Notes: generated from the sequence alone by a model not told the origin. Shown: positions 23,938-35,502, numbered from the stretch's first letter. The stretch: DNA of 64,000 nt from Bin87 sp965204905 (GCA_965204905.1 OZ242042.1:3720001-3784000); one strand, 5' to 3'. Numbers and translations: made by a program.

Positions 23938-24503
23938 CGGTAATGGCTTTGGACATCTCAGGTACGCTGGAGGCAACTCTGGCGCGGGTCGAGAGTCTGT
24001 CGGAGGTGGTCAAGGTATTTCGATTATTTCCGTCTTCCGGACCCAGTATCAAGTACGGGGCAGGCTTTGATCCGGAATCCAGGAGCGTTCCCAAACTGCA
24101 ACGTTGCTTGACCGCAGGAGTTTCTGGATTCCCCCGAAAGCGGAAATGACGGAGGTTTTGAAAGACCCTGAAGGCACTCCACATCCGGCGCATGGCAATC
24201 CGCTGACACTTTCCCCCTTGCCCCTACCCTCTACCCATCCTTACCATTTAACCATCCAAATCTCCCAATCCATCCCGTTCATCCCGTTTATCCATGTAAA
24301 TTTCCCCCGTTCCCCCAAATCCTCCCAACTGCCCGCCAAAACCATCAACATCGCCACCAAAACCCGCCCGATCCACCCCCATTCGCCGCCATAACCTGCC
24401 CTGCGCCCTACTCAAATGAACGGAAATGAGAGGAAATGAGCGGGAAATCATGAAAATCCCCTAATCCCGAAAATCACAGTTCCGACAACCCCGAGGCAAC
24501 CCC
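23938..24503. other. Gene-free stretch with repeat and pyrimidine-rich tract
   Basis: About 565 bases between the restriction enzyme and the next small gene. The first part holds a repeat-like hairpin (24034-24082). From about 24170 to 24400 the plus strand is strikingly rich in C and T (runs such as CCCCCTTGCCCCTACCC and CATCCCGTTCATCCCG), while 24415-24460 switches to purine-rich GAAATGAG repeats. Frames through it encode only low-complexity peptides; I see no gene. Confidence 0.6.
24034..24082. repeat. Interspersed hairpin repeat, copy A
   Basis: TTCCGG at 24035 pairs with CCGGAA around 24072, enclosing GTATCAAGTACGGGG. The same core and flanks recur at 51479-51533, and a related CTGGATTCC plus GGAAATGACGG pair lies just downstream at 24125-24153. 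This looks like a small genome-wide palindromic repeat. Confidence 0.6.
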
Positions 24504-24836
24504 ATGACCATCTCCCAAATCCGCAGCCGCGTCAACGCCCTCAAGCGCAAGTTCGCCCCCGAACTCGCGATCCTCAAGCTCCGCCGCATCGCCGATGCCG
24601 TCTCCGACGAATGGGATCCCTCGGAACCTCCCGAACCCGCCGACGTCATCGGACGCATCGCTGACGCCGGCTTCCGCCTTCCTAGATTTATGTGGCTCCG
24701 TCGCTACCTTGATGACATCCAACGCCAGGAGGACGTCCCCGAGCCTGAATCAATCGTCCTTAGCCTGCTCCCTTGGGCCGACCACAAACGCTACCGCGCC
24801 TTCCTCCTCCGGGACCTGCCCGCCCCAACGCGGTAG
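24504..24836 (+). CDS. Hypothetical small protein
   Basis: A 110-residue protein with a basic helical start (MTISQIRSRVNALKRKFAPELAILKLRRIADAV), an acidic proline-rich middle (DEWDPSEPPEPADVIGRI) and a helical, tryptophan- and arginine-containing end (SLLPWADHKRYRAFLLRDL). No membrane segment or catalytic motif. GAGGCAACCCC precedes the ATG. It follows a low-complexity tract typical of integration-prone spots. Function not recognised; the repeated pyrimidine bias ends where this gene starts, which supports a real coding unit. Confidence 0.55.
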   Translation: MTISQIRSRVNALKRKFAPELAILKLRRIADAVSDEWDPSEPPEPADVIGRIADAGFRLPRFMWLRRYLDDIQRQEDVPEPESIVLSLLPWADHKRYRAFLLRDLPAPTR

Positions 24837-24932
24837 CCATGCCCTCAACCCGGTTGACCGATAATCGAAAGCCCCAGGGAGAAGGTTATCTCGGCCAGGA
24901 ACGGGCGGCGGCGGGTGCTATAATCAGCCGCC

Positions 24933-26246
24933 ATGCGCGCGCTACAGACCCGGACGGCCCGGGCGACGCCCTTCTACTACGGCTGGATCATACTGGGCCT
25001 GTCGGGCGTTGCATCGTACTCGGCGCGTCCGTTGATGTCGGTGGCGGTGCTCACGGTGTTCGTGGTGCCGATGTCGGAGCAGTTCGGCTGGACGCGAGCA
25101 GAGGTGGCCGGCGCGGTGAGCCTGGGCGGAGTGTTCGCGGCGGTGATCTCGCCACTGGTGGGTCCGGTGCTGGACCGCTACGGTTCCGGCATGGTGGTGG
25201 GCATATCGTCGGGCATCGCCGGACTCTGCGCGGTGGCGATGGGCGCGGTGAGCCAGATCTGGATGTTCTATCTGGTGTACGTGCCTGGGCGCACCATGTT
25301 CTCCAGTCCGCTGGAGTTGGGCACATCGGTGGCGGTGAGCAACTGGTTTGTGCGGCGGCGCCCCTTCGCGCTGGCGTTGAACCACGTCTCCCAGGGTTCG
25401 GGCCTGTCGATCATGCCGCTGGTGGCGCAGGCCGTCATCGGCGCATGGGGCTGGGACGTGGCTTGGTACGCCCTGGGCATCTGGACGGTGGCGGTGGGAG
25501 TGATCCCGGCCATGCTGCTGATGGCGAGGCGACCGGAGGATCTGGGACTGGAGCCGGACGGCGGCGTGGGTTCAGAGCGGTCCGCCTCCGGCGGATCGGG
25601 CCGGCGTCCGCAAAGCGCGCAAGAGGAGATCAACTTCACGCTGCGGCAGGCGATGCGGACGCGAGCCTTCTGGCTGATGATGGTGTTCGCCTTCGCGGGA
25701 TTCATCGTGCAGGCGGGGGTGTCGCTGCACCAGGTGCCGCACTTCGTGGACCAGGGAGTGCCGGCGTCGGTGGCCGTGTGGACGGCGAGCACGTTCGCCA
25801 TATCCCAGGTGCCGGCGAGCGTGTTCTTTTCGGCGATGGCGCAGAAGACGCAGGCGCGGTTCGTGATGACGGCGTCGGGTCTGGTGGTCGCCACCGGCGC
25901 CATCACCACGGCCTTTGCCAGCGAGATCGCTGTGGGCGTCCTGGGGGCGTTCTTCCTGGGGTTCGGCGTGGGCGGCCTGCACATCATGGCGCGGCTGGCG
26001 GGAGCGGACTACTTCGGGCGGCTGCACCTGGGAGCGATACGGGCGTGGAGCCTGGCGGCGCAGGTGGGCGGCCAGGCGCTGGGTCCCACGGCGGCCGGCC
26101 TCGCGGTGGACCGGTTCGGAACCTACGAGGGAGCGTTCCTGGCCTTCGGCGTCAACCTGGCAGTAGTGTCGCTGCTGATGCTGACGGCGACGCGGCCGGG
26201 ACGGGAGGCGGCCGGGGGCGGGGAACGGATTGAGAGCGGCGGCTAG
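24933..26246 (+). CDS. MFS transporter
   Basis: A 437-residue protein with about twelve hydrophobic segments in two bundles. Family features are YYGWIILGLSGVASYSA at TM1, GPVLDRYGSGMVVG in the TM2-TM3 loop (the G-x-x-x-D-R-x-G motif), and the large central loop with RRPEDLGLEPDG. This places it near the OFA/oxalate-formate and monocarboxylate-porter side of the superfamily, but substrates are not deducible. It ends in the shared CTAG with the convergent DUF3226 gene, making no room for a conventional terminator. Confidence 0.88.
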   Translation: MRALQTRTARATPFYYGWIILGLSGVASYSARPLMSVAVLTVFVVPMSEQFGWTRAEVAGAVSLGGVFAAVISPLVGPVLDRYGSGMVVGISSGIAGLCAVAMGAVSQIWMFYLVYVPGRTMFSSPLELGTSVAVSNWFVRRRPFALALNHVSQGSGLSIMPLVAQAVIGAWGWDVAWYALGIWTVAVGVIPAMLLMARRPEDLGLEPDGGVGSERSASGGSGRRPQSAQEEINFTLRQAMRTRAFWLMMVFAFAGFIVQAGVSLHQVPHFVDQGVPASVAVWTASTFAISQVPASVFFSAMAQKTQARFVMTASGLVVATGAITTAFASEIAVGVLGAFFLGFGVGGLHIMARLAGADYFGRLHLGAIRAWSLAAQVGGQALGPTAAGLAVDRFGTYEGAFLAFGVNLAVVSLLMLTATRPGREAAGGGERIESGG

Positions 26247-26884
26247 CGAAATAAGCGGGAGAGCCAGTCGAGAAACCGCTGGGAGAGGGGATTGGCAACG
26301 TCAAGGTCGCGGGTTCTGATGGCAAGGCCCATCTGCCGTGGATCCTCCCGGGCCGCCAGCCAGGCGTGAATCTGGGCGCGCAGAGTTTTGTTTTCGGCAA
26401 ACCTTCTGTCCACCGGCGGTATCCCGTCAATGTACTGCTGCGCCAGCGGCCAAACCGAATCGCCGGCGGGAATCATCTGCTCGACGAAGTTCTCCAGTTC
26501 GCCTTCAGTGGTATTGTCTGGCATTAGCCAAACGCCAATGCGAGGACTGCCGATACTAGGGTCTCTGGCGATAACGGTGCCGTTAGGATCGGGCAAATCC
26601 GGTAGAGAGATAGGTCGTGCCGCTCTCGAAAACTCGCCACGCACTCGGAGCCAAGTTTGGTGTGGATCGTCGTCTGAGTCGACGATGAATCCCACAGCAG
26701 GCCGACCGGGAGTGTCGATGTGTCCGTGGATGCTGCCGAGTACGTTGTCGATACCTTCGTAGTCCAGTATGCCGAATGTCAGCAATGGGTCGCTGCGTTC
26801 GGCCAGATGCCTTATGACGTGCAGGTCATCTTTGCCCTCCACCACCAGCAGCGGGTCGGACACGCCAGGGCGAGGAATGATCAC
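26243..26884 (-). CDS. DUF3226/TOPRIM-domain protein, partner of an AAA ATPase
   Basis: A 213-residue protein starting at GTG two bases after the ATPase stop. The TOPRIM signature is visible: LLVVEGKDDLHVIRHLAER (Glu near residue 16) and VGFIVDSDDDPHQTW (acidic triad), then IGVWLMPDNTTEGELENFVEQMI, typical of DUF3226. As with RNase M5 or OLD nucleases, TOPRIM residues bind Mg2+ for phosphodiester cleavage. Coupling to an AAA15-like ATPase splits the OLD nuclease architecture over two genes. A defence role is inferred. Confidence 0.82.
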   Translation of the reverse strand: MIIPRPGVSDPLLVVEGKDDLHVIRHLAERSDPLLTFGILDYEGIDNVLGSIHGHIDTPGRPAVGFIVDSDDDPHQTWLRVRGEFSRAARPISLPDLPDPNGTVIARDPSIGSPRIGVWLMPDNTTEGELENFVEQMIPAGDSVWPLAQQYIDGIPPVDRRFAENKTLRAQIHAWLAAREDPRQMGLAIRTRDLDVANPLSQRFLDWLSRLFR

Positions 26885-26886
26885 TG

Positions 26887-28032
26887 TCAGCGCGCCTCTA
26901 TCCCGTATTTAACTATCGAGTCCAAACGCGACTCGTCGTAAGTGATGGCGCGAAGGCCGATGGGGACACGTTCAATACGGACCAACAAACCCTCCACATC
27001 CTCCAACTCATTAGCGGCCTGAGCGAACCCGGTTACGCAGTCCCAACTGTGGGTGGTGGCGATGACCTGCACGTTGTTGCGCTGGGCGGTCTGGAGCACC
27101 ATGTTCCAGAACTTGGGTTGGACAGAATGGTGAATGCCGTTCTCCGCCTCGTCGATGAGGAGGAAACCGCCGCTGCTCTTGGCGAGGGCAAGCGCGATTG
27201 CGAATGAGCGAATTGCGCCGTCCCCAAGGCTGCGCAAGGGGACAGGGCGTTTATCGCTCTTCAACTTGGTTATGACCTTTTGACCACCTCCAACTGTTGC
27301 GACGCGTTGTACCTCAAAGTCTGAGATCAAGTTCAATGCGTCTATAGCACGCTCTTCATGATCCGTCAGTGCGACCTCATCTAGGTATCCAGCTAATGCA
27401 CGATTATCTAGGACGTTGGGGCCAAGAGCTTCACAGTTCAATTCAGGCGGGAGGTCCGTACTTTCAATCATGCGCCTAATCTGTGCAGTAACCCGGTTGT
27501 GGCGGTGTCCGTAAGCGCCCGTGTCCATAATGGCTGAGCTTGGGACAATGTGCTGATAGCCATGGACGTCTATCTTTAGGAAAAATATTTCCTCATCGTC
27601 GAGAGTGTCAACTTCATACTGAGCATACTGACGCAGCAGGTCTTCAGAATGAGGAACGACGTCGATTGACAGAGAATTTTCGCCTGATATTGAGCCTATG
27701 GAGAGGCGGAGGCCCACAAGGATTTGTCGACCATAAAATAGCGCTGCCCAATCGAGAGTGTTGATGTCAAAGCCGTTTCTGTTCAGTGCTCCGATGCGCT
27801 CATCTCTGTTGTGTAACGTTTCAAAGAGCGCCCGCATGCGGCCTTTGGCGGCATAAATCCGCACCGCATCCAGCACCGTCGTCTTCCCCACGCCGTTTTT
27901 GCCGGCCAGCAGCGTTACGCGACCCAGCCGCGGTATCGTCAGCTCGTCGATGCCGCGGAAGTTTTTGATGACCAGGCTGGGCAGGTGCAGGGTCGGGTCG
28001 GGCGATGGCGCTGCGTCGGGCATGGTGTTCAC
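26887..28032 (-). CDS. AAA15-type / OLD-like ATPase
   Basis: A 381-residue ATPase with Walker A LLAGKNGVGKTTVLDAV near residue 45, signature SLGDGAIRSFAIALAL, Walker B GGFLLIDEAENGIHHS and the switch VIATTHSWDCV. This is the RecF/OLD-type AAA_15 or AAA_21 group. It has no fused nuclease; the downstream DUF3226 TOPRIM gene, two bases away, supplies one. Sequence and partner differ from the pair at 9656-11414 (DUF4276), so they are two independent acquisitions. It lies 16 bases downstream of uvrA on the same strand. Confidence 0.86.
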   Translation of the reverse strand: MNTMPDAAPSPDPTLHLPSLVIKNFRGIDELTIPRLGRVTLLAGKNGVGKTTVLDAVRIYAAKGRMRALFETLHNRDERIGALNRNGFDINTLDWAALFYGRQILVGLRLSIGSISGENSLSIDVVPHSEDLLRQYAQYEVDTLDDEEIFFLKIDVHGYQHIVPSSAIMDTGAYGHRHNRVTAQIRRMIESTDLPPELNCEALGPNVLDNRALAGYLDEVALTDHEERAIDALNLISDFEVQRVATVGGGQKVITKLKSDKRPVPLRSLGDGAIRSFAIALALAKSSGGFLLIDEAENGIHHSVQPKFWNMVLQTAQRNNVQVIATTHSWDCVTGFAQAANELEDVEGLLVRIERVPIGLRAITYDESRLDSIVKYGIEAR

Positions 28033-28048
28033 CTGGCGGGCGGGTCGC

Positions 28049-31087
<3,039 letters not shown>

Positions 31088-31138
31088 TAGAGTGCCTTCT
31101 TACATTGGTATGACGGTTAAAGGGTTCGGATTGGTTAG

Positions 31139-31588
31139 CTACTCCAATTCTACCAGCGGGTCGTTGGCGTTGACAGAATCCAGGGGCTGTACGAACACGG
31201 TCTTGACGACGCCGTCCCGGTGGGCCAGGATGCTCTGCTCCATCTTCATGGCCTCGACGACGCACACCTCGTCGCCGGCGGATACCGCATCGCCGGGCCG
31301 TACCAAGATGGACATGACGCGGCCGGGCATGGGCGAGCGGAGAATGTCATCATTGATTGGGACGCTGGACGGGGGAGCCGCAGAGCCGGACGGCGCCGGC
31401 GTCGGAGCATCAGGTACGGCCAAGCCGCCGGCAGGCCGGCCCCGGCGCGGGGGAGTTGGCCCGGAATCGGTCTCTATTTCAACCTCGAACGTCTCACCGT
31501 CAACGGTGACCTGAACCGGGGATTGGGTCAGGTCACCGACCTCGACGGTGTACCACTGTTCACCGATGCGTACTCTGATGGTGGCCAA
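31139..31588 (-). CDS. Biotin carboxyl carrier protein
   Basis: Carrier subunit of a biotin-dependent carboxylase. Reading from the TTG at 31588, one base after the biotin carboxylase stop, gives 149 residues: an N-terminal domain (ATIRVRIGEQWYTVEVGDL), a Pro/Ala-rich linker (about residues 65-85) and a C-terminal biotinyl domain with DEVCVVEAMKMEQ, Lys being the biotinylated residue. An in-frame extension to 31702 lies inside the carboxylase gene. Together with the upstream gene this could serve acetyl-CoA or acyl-CoA carboxylase; the carboxyltransferase genes are elsewhere. Confidence 0.9.
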   Translation of the reverse strand: MATIRVRIGEQWYTVEVGDLTQSPVQVTVDGETFEVEIETDSGPTPPRRGRPAGGLAVPDAPTPAPSGSAAPPSSVPINDDILRSPMPGRVMSILVRPGDAVSAGDEVCVVEAMKMEQSILAHRDGVVKTVFVQPLDSVNANDPLVELE

Positions 31589-31589
31589 T

Positions 31590-33161
31590 TTACCAGGACG
31601 CGCTCCCCAGCCGCGAGCGGAACAGATCACGGCGACCCTGCATGCGCCAGCGGGACGCGGACTCGCCAGCGCCATTCTGACGAGACGCCTGCTCGGCGGC
31701 AACGGCCGCAGCGCCGATGGCAGCGGCCAGCGCGCGGGGATCCAGTTCGGTGGTCCGCCCCTGGCGGATGCCGGAGGTTCCGTTGGGATGCATGGTCGTC
31801 GTGTTGCTCTTGGCTTGTAGTCGTCGCTCGAGGATGGCGTTCAGGCTGCCGGTGTGGTATTGGCCTGATGTGAACTCGGGGCTGGCCAGCACGTCGCGCA
31901 GTAGGGGAATGTTGGTGTTCACGCCGGCCACGTGGAAGTCGGCGAGAGCGGTATCCAGCGTGGTGATGGCGGCCGCGCGGTCATTACCCCAGGCCATTAC
32001 CTTGGCGAGCAACGGTTCGTAGTGTAGCGAAACCTCGTAGCCGACGCAAAGCGCGGTATCCACGCGAACGCCCTCACCTTGAGGAAGTTGCAGCTCGGTT
32101 ACGGTTCCTACGTTGGGCAGGAGGGTGTCGGGGTCTTCGGGATAGACTCGGGCTTCAATGGCGTGGCCATTGGCCCGGATGTCGCGTTGGCGGTTGGAGA
32201 AGGGAACGTCGGAGGATGCCAACAGCTGGAGTTCGACGATATCCTGTCCGGTGAGGAGCTCGGAAACGCCATGTTCGACCTGGAGGCGGGGGTTCATCTC
32301 CATGAAGTAGAAATGACCGTCGTCGGTCACCAGGAACTCCACGGTGCCGGCGTTGGTGTAGCCGGCCTCGCGGCCCAGCTGCCGGGACAGGCGCCCCAAC
32401 TGTCCGCGCGCCTCGGCGGGGAGCTTGGCCGAGGCTGGCGTCTCTTCGATGAGCTTCTGGTTCCGGCGCTGTATGGAGCAGTCGCGCTCGAATAGATGGA
32501 GCACGTTGCCGTACTGGTCCGCGATGAGTTGCACCTCGATGTGGGACGCGCCTTCGAGATAACGCTCGTAGAAGAGGCTGGAATCAGCGAAGGCGGCCTG
32601 GGCGACCTTGCGGGTGCGCTCGATGACCGGCTCCAGCTCCGCCATGCTGTGTACGACGTAGATGCCGATGCCGCCGCCACCGGCGGCCGCCTTGACCATC
32701 ATGGGGAAGCCCAACTCCCAAGCTTTGCTGATGGCCTCTTCATCGCTGACCGGCTCTTCCGTGCCCGGCATCACCGGGAGGCCGGACTTGCGGGCTACGC
32801 GACGGGCGGATAGCTTGTCGCCCATCTGGTTCAGAACTTCTTCGGTGGGGCCGATGAACACGACGCCGGCGGACTTGCACCGATTGACCAACTGACTGTT
32901 CTCGGATAGAAACCCGTAGCCGGGATGGATGGCCTCAGCTCCGGTGGTGTGGCAGGCGTCCATCACGGCGTCGATGTTGAGGTAGGAATCAACGACAGGA
33001 GCGGGGCCGATACAGACGGACTCGTCGGCCAGCTGCGTGTGCATGGTACCGGCGTCGGCCTCGGAATAGACCGCCACGGTGGAGACGCCGAGGCGTTGGC
33101 AGGTGCGGATGATGCGGGCGGCAATTTCGCCCCGGTTGGCGATTAGTATCTTGCTGAACAT
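31590..33161 (-). CDS. accC: Biotin carboxylase subunit
   Basis: A 523-residue ATP-grasp enzyme that carboxylates biotin with bicarbonate. It begins MFSKILIANRGEIAARIIRTCQRLG and contains IHPGYGFLSEN, the Gly-rich loop MVKAAAGGGGIGI (usually GGGGKGM, so Lys is Ile here), ERDCSIQRRNQKLIEE and FYFMEMNPRLQVEHGVSELLTG (catalytic Glu/Arg; most carry EHPVTE). These substitutions, and a C-terminal extension past the normal 450 residues, set it apart from housekeeping AccC, so it may belong to an acyl-CoA or propionyl-CoA-type carboxylase. BCCP follows one base later. Confidence 0.9.
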   Translation of the reverse strand: MFSKILIANRGEIAARIIRTCQRLGVSTVAVYSEADAGTMHTQLADESVCIGPAPVVDSYLNIDAVMDACHTTGAEAIHPGYGFLSENSQLVNRCKSAGVVFIGPTEEVLNQMGDKLSARRVARKSGLPVMPGTEEPVSDEEAISKAWELGFPMMVKAAAGGGGIGIYVVHSMAELEPVIERTRKVAQAAFADSSLFYERYLEGASHIEVQLIADQYGNVLHLFERDCSIQRRNQKLIEETPASAKLPAEARGQLGRLSRQLGREAGYTNAGTVEFLVTDDGHFYFMEMNPRLQVEHGVSELLTGQDIVELQLLASSDVPFSNRQRDIRANGHAIEARVYPEDPDTLLPNVGTVTELQLPQGEGVRVDTALCVGYEVSLHYEPLLAKVMAWGNDRAAAITTLDTALADFHVAGVNTNIPLLRDVLASPEFTSGQYHTGSLNAILERRLQAKSNTTTMHPNGTSGIRQGRTTELDPRALAAAIGAAAVAAEQASRQNGAGESASRWRMQGRRDLFRSRLGSASW

Positions 33162-33178
33162 TGATGTACCTCTGTAAC

Positions 33179-33204
33179 GTAGGCGAATAATTATTCACCC
33201 CTAC
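33179..33204. repeat. Near-perfect palindrome upstream of accC
   Basis: GTAGG then C, GAATAATTATTC, ACC and CCTAC form a 26-base dyad: the GAATAA/TTATTC core is perfect and the GTAGG/CCTAC arms pair. It lies 17 bases before the accC start (minus strand), so it may be an operator. Similar TAGGGGCGAATAAT...CGCCCCTA palindromes are also a known class of dispersed repeat in other bacteria, so I list it as a repeat. Confidence 0.55.
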
Positions 33205-33290
33205 ACCGCGGCCAAATACGGAGAAGGCGGATGCAATGACAGACTTTTACGCCTTTACGGGCCGGCGGTTCAACAGCAGACTACACGGAT

Positions 33291-34073
33291 TCAGGCCAAT
33301 TTGGTTGCGTTGAGAAAGGCTTGGGAGCGGAGTTGACGATCCAGCCAGTATTGCAGGGTTTCGTTCAAAACGCCGTTGACTTCCCGATGTACCGCAGCCG
33401 GCATCTCCAGTCGGGGCAGTTGAGCCACCGACTCGGTGCGGTGCAACAGGCGCAGCACTTTCAGCGCCGGCAGGGACAGGGGCCGGACGATGACATCGGG
33501 GGGCACGCAGTCGGGACACAGCGCCCCGCCGGCGCCGGACGCGAAACGGTGGCGCTCCGGCTCCAGCTCGTTGCCGCACTCGACGCACTGGTAAAGCTCG
33601 GGCAGGAAGCCGGAGAGTTGCAGCAGTTGCAGATCGAAGTAGCGCAGCGGCAGATCCTGGGGATGGTCATCGTCGGAGACGTGGGGCTGCTTGCCAATGG
33701 CGTCCAGCGTCTGCAAGGCCAGGTCCAGCACCCGGGGATTGGACGCCGAGGATGCGCTGAAGCCGTCGATCAGTTCGGCGACGTGGAGGCCACGGGCGAT
33801 GTTGGCGTAGTCGGCTTTAACGTCAGGGAAGGCATTGACGACCTCAGCCTCGGCGACAATGTCGAGGGTACGGCCCCGGGCGATGGACAGGCGGACGAGG
33901 GTCAACGGCTCGAAGTGTCCCATGAGCTTGCTGGTGAGCCGGCGGGCACCGCGGGCCAGCACGTCCAGCTTGCCGTGGTCACGGGTGTAGAGCGCTGAGA
34001 CAAGATCAGCCTCACCGGCCGGAGACTTGCGAAGGGTGAGGCCGACGGCGCGGTAAGTTCGAGGTTGGGTCAT
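33291..34073 (-). CDS. recO: DNA repair protein RecO
   Basis: A 260-residue RecO. The OB-fold N-terminus reads YRAVGLTLRKSPAGEADLVSALYTRDHGKLDVLARGARRLTSKLMGHFEPLTLVRL, and the helical middle contains LQLLQLSGFLPELYQCVECGNELEPE with a CxxC that continues at GGALCPDCV to make the zinc site. It loads RecA at single-strand gaps with RecF/RecR. It overlaps recR by four bases (ATGA on the minus strand), so the two are co-translated, as is sensible for partners. Confidence 0.93.
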   Translation of the reverse strand: MTQPRTYRAVGLTLRKSPAGEADLVSALYTRDHGKLDVLARGARRLTSKLMGHFEPLTLVRLSIARGRTLDIVAEAEVVNAFPDVKADYANIARGLHVAELIDGFSASSASNPRVLDLALQTLDAIGKQPHVSDDDHPQDLPLRYFDLQLLQLSGFLPELYQCVECGNELEPERHRFASGAGGALCPDCVPPDVIVRPLSLPALKVLRLLHRTESVAQLPRLEMPAAVHREVNGVLNETLQYWLDRQLRSQAFLNATKLA

Positions 34074-34693
34074 TCAAGCTGGTTCCGGCCGGCCAGGGCG
34101 CGGCTGAGGGTGGTTTCGTCGGCGAATTCCAGGGAGCCGCCGACGGGGAGGCCGAGGGCCAGGCGGGTGACGCGGATGCCCGTGCCGGCCAGCCGGCGGT
34201 GGATGAAATCGGCGGTGGCGTCGCCTTCCAACGTAGGGTTGGTGGCGACGATGAGTTCCTGCAGGGGGTTGTCCTGACCCTGGAGGCGGGCGAATAGCTG
34301 GGGCAGGTGGATGTCCTCCGGGCCGATGCCGTTGAGGGGCGACAGCGCGCCGTGCAAGACGTGGTACATACCGCGATAGACGCGGGTGCGCTCCAAAGCC
34401 ACCAGGTCGCGGGACTCCTCGACAACGCAGATCTGGTCGCGGTTGCGCTGGGGATTGGCGCAGATGGCGCACGGCGAGGCGTCGGTGAGGTTCCGGCACT
34501 CATCGCAAAACAGTAGCATATCCTTGACGGCGACGATGGCGTCGGCCAGGGCGCGGGCCTCATCGTCCGGGATGTGGGCGATGTGATAGGCGATGCGCTG
34601 GGCACTCTTGGGGCCAATGCCGGGCAACTGGTGTAGCCGTTCGATCAGCTGGCCCAGCGAGCGGGTGGTACCCGGAGTAGGATCGGAGGTCAT
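34070..34693 (-). CDS. recR: Recombination mediator RecR
   Basis: A 207-residue RecR from the ATG at 34693. It begins TRSLGQLIERLHQLPGIGPKSAQRIAYHIA (helix-hairpin-helix), then the C4 zinc finger FCDECRNLTDASPCAIC, the TOPRIM segment QICVVEESRDLVALERTRVYRGMYHVL, and the C-terminal ADFIHRRLAGTGIRVTRLALGLPVGGSLEFADETTLSRAL. A 46-codon extension upstream overlaps other DNA and is not needed. In many bacteria the order is dnaX-ybaB-recR; here two small genes sit between ybaB and recR. Confidence 0.95.
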   Translation of the reverse strand: MTSDPTPGTTRSLGQLIERLHQLPGIGPKSAQRIAYHIAHIPDDEARALADAIVAVKDMLLFCDECRNLTDASPCAICANPQRNRDQICVVEESRDLVALERTRVYRGMYHVLHGALSPLNGIGPEDIHLPQLFARLQGQDNPLQELIVATNPTLEGDATADFIHRRLAGTGIRVTRLALGLPVGGSLEFADETTLSRALAGRNQLE

Positions 34694-34718
34694 GATGTTT
34701 ATGCTGCTGCGCCGACGG

Positions 34719-35123
34719 TTATCCGCTGCTGACTTGCGCCGGCTGCGGCAAGGCAGCAAGAACCGGCGCCAGATGCACCGACGCTTGACGCAAGTCCACC
34801 GCCACAACGTCCCATTCACTCCCATCGTCAAACCATTGCCGGTAGCTCACGAAGTCGCCATTGTCCACCACTCGATAATCGTCAGTCGGCTTTTCGCCCA
34901 TCGTTAGCGTATCGGTCGAAGCGTTATATCCCCGCTCTGCGTCGAGCGGAAGAAATCGTGTTGCGCCGTGAACGTCAACCCTTGTGACGTTCTCGTCACC
35001 TTCATCCTCGCCATCTATAGCGAAGATGACTCCAAAATCGCCTCGTAAAGTGCCACCGCCACCACCTTTTGGCGATGCTATGAGTATGAGCACATCGTCT
35101 TCGGGGTAATAACTAACTTGCAT
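34719..35123 (-). CDS. Hypothetical protein, DUF2283-like N-terminus
   Basis: A 134-residue protein starting MQVSYYPEDDVLILIASPKGG, which resembles the opening of DUF2283 proteins (xxxxYDxExDxLYI), followed by an acidic, strand-rich body and a proline-ended tail. The first bases overlap the preceding small gene by 11. It inserts between ybaB and recR with its partner, so the pair looks like a cassette. A toxin-antitoxin or regulatory pair would suit this size and coupling but is inference only. Confidence 0.55.
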   Translation of the reverse strand: MQVSYYPEDDVLILIASPKGGGGGTLRGDFGVIFAIDGEDEGDENVTRVDVHGATRFLPLDAERGYNASTDTLTMGEKPTDDYRVVDNGDFVSYRQWFDDGSEWDVVAVDLRQASVHLAPVLAALPQPAQVSSG

Positions 35124-35493
35124 CTCTCACCTCCAGGTTTTGGCAATGGCGTTGAAACCAGGGGCGACCTTCTTGATTGATCCTTCGGGCGGCTCCGCTG
35201 TCAAAAGTGGCCGTTATGATCTCGGCGTCGTCCAGCGAAACCGGAACCCTCAACATGACTCGCCTACCAGGAACGAATCCCCAGTACGTTATGGTTGTAC
35301 TTCCCTCGCTGTTCGTGCAGATGCCGCGCACAACCCAATTTTCAAGAGCGTATTGGATTCTGGGGGCAGTAACCCCGTCGTGAGGGTTATCGCGCAGGTG
35401 TCTGGTCAGCCATCTGGTGACGCCGCCGGCGGTGATGGTTTCCGGTAGTCTGCGACGTTCCGGCGAGGGTCCCTCGCTCTGCTGGCCGGTCAT
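35113..35493 (-). CDS. Hypothetical protein, DUF4258-like pattern
   Basis: A 126-residue protein. The middle reads VTAPRIQYALENWVVRGICTNSEGSTTITYWGFVPGRRVMLRVPVSLDDAEIITATFD, a helix followed by a four-stranded sheet like that of DUF4258/RelE-like small proteins, where a strand-rich core would face RNA or its partner. It overlaps the DUF2283-like gene by 11 bases and starts nine bases after the ybaB stop. DUF4258 and DUF2283 genes are often found as neighbours, so the two probably function together. Confidence 0.55.
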   Translation of the reverse strand: MTGQQSEGPSPERRRLPETITAGGVTRWLTRHLRDNPHDGVTAPRIQYALENWVVRGICTNSEGSTTITYWGFVPGRRVMLRVPVSLDDAEIITATFDSGAARRINQEGRPWFQRHCQNLEVRDAS

Positions 35494-35502
35494 TCAGCCG
35501 GG

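Noticed and set aside
24773..26233. 486-codon frame across the MFS gene
   Set aside because: It runs in a second frame of the transporter gene, which has twelve convincing membrane segments; the alternative is Gly/Arg repeat-like.
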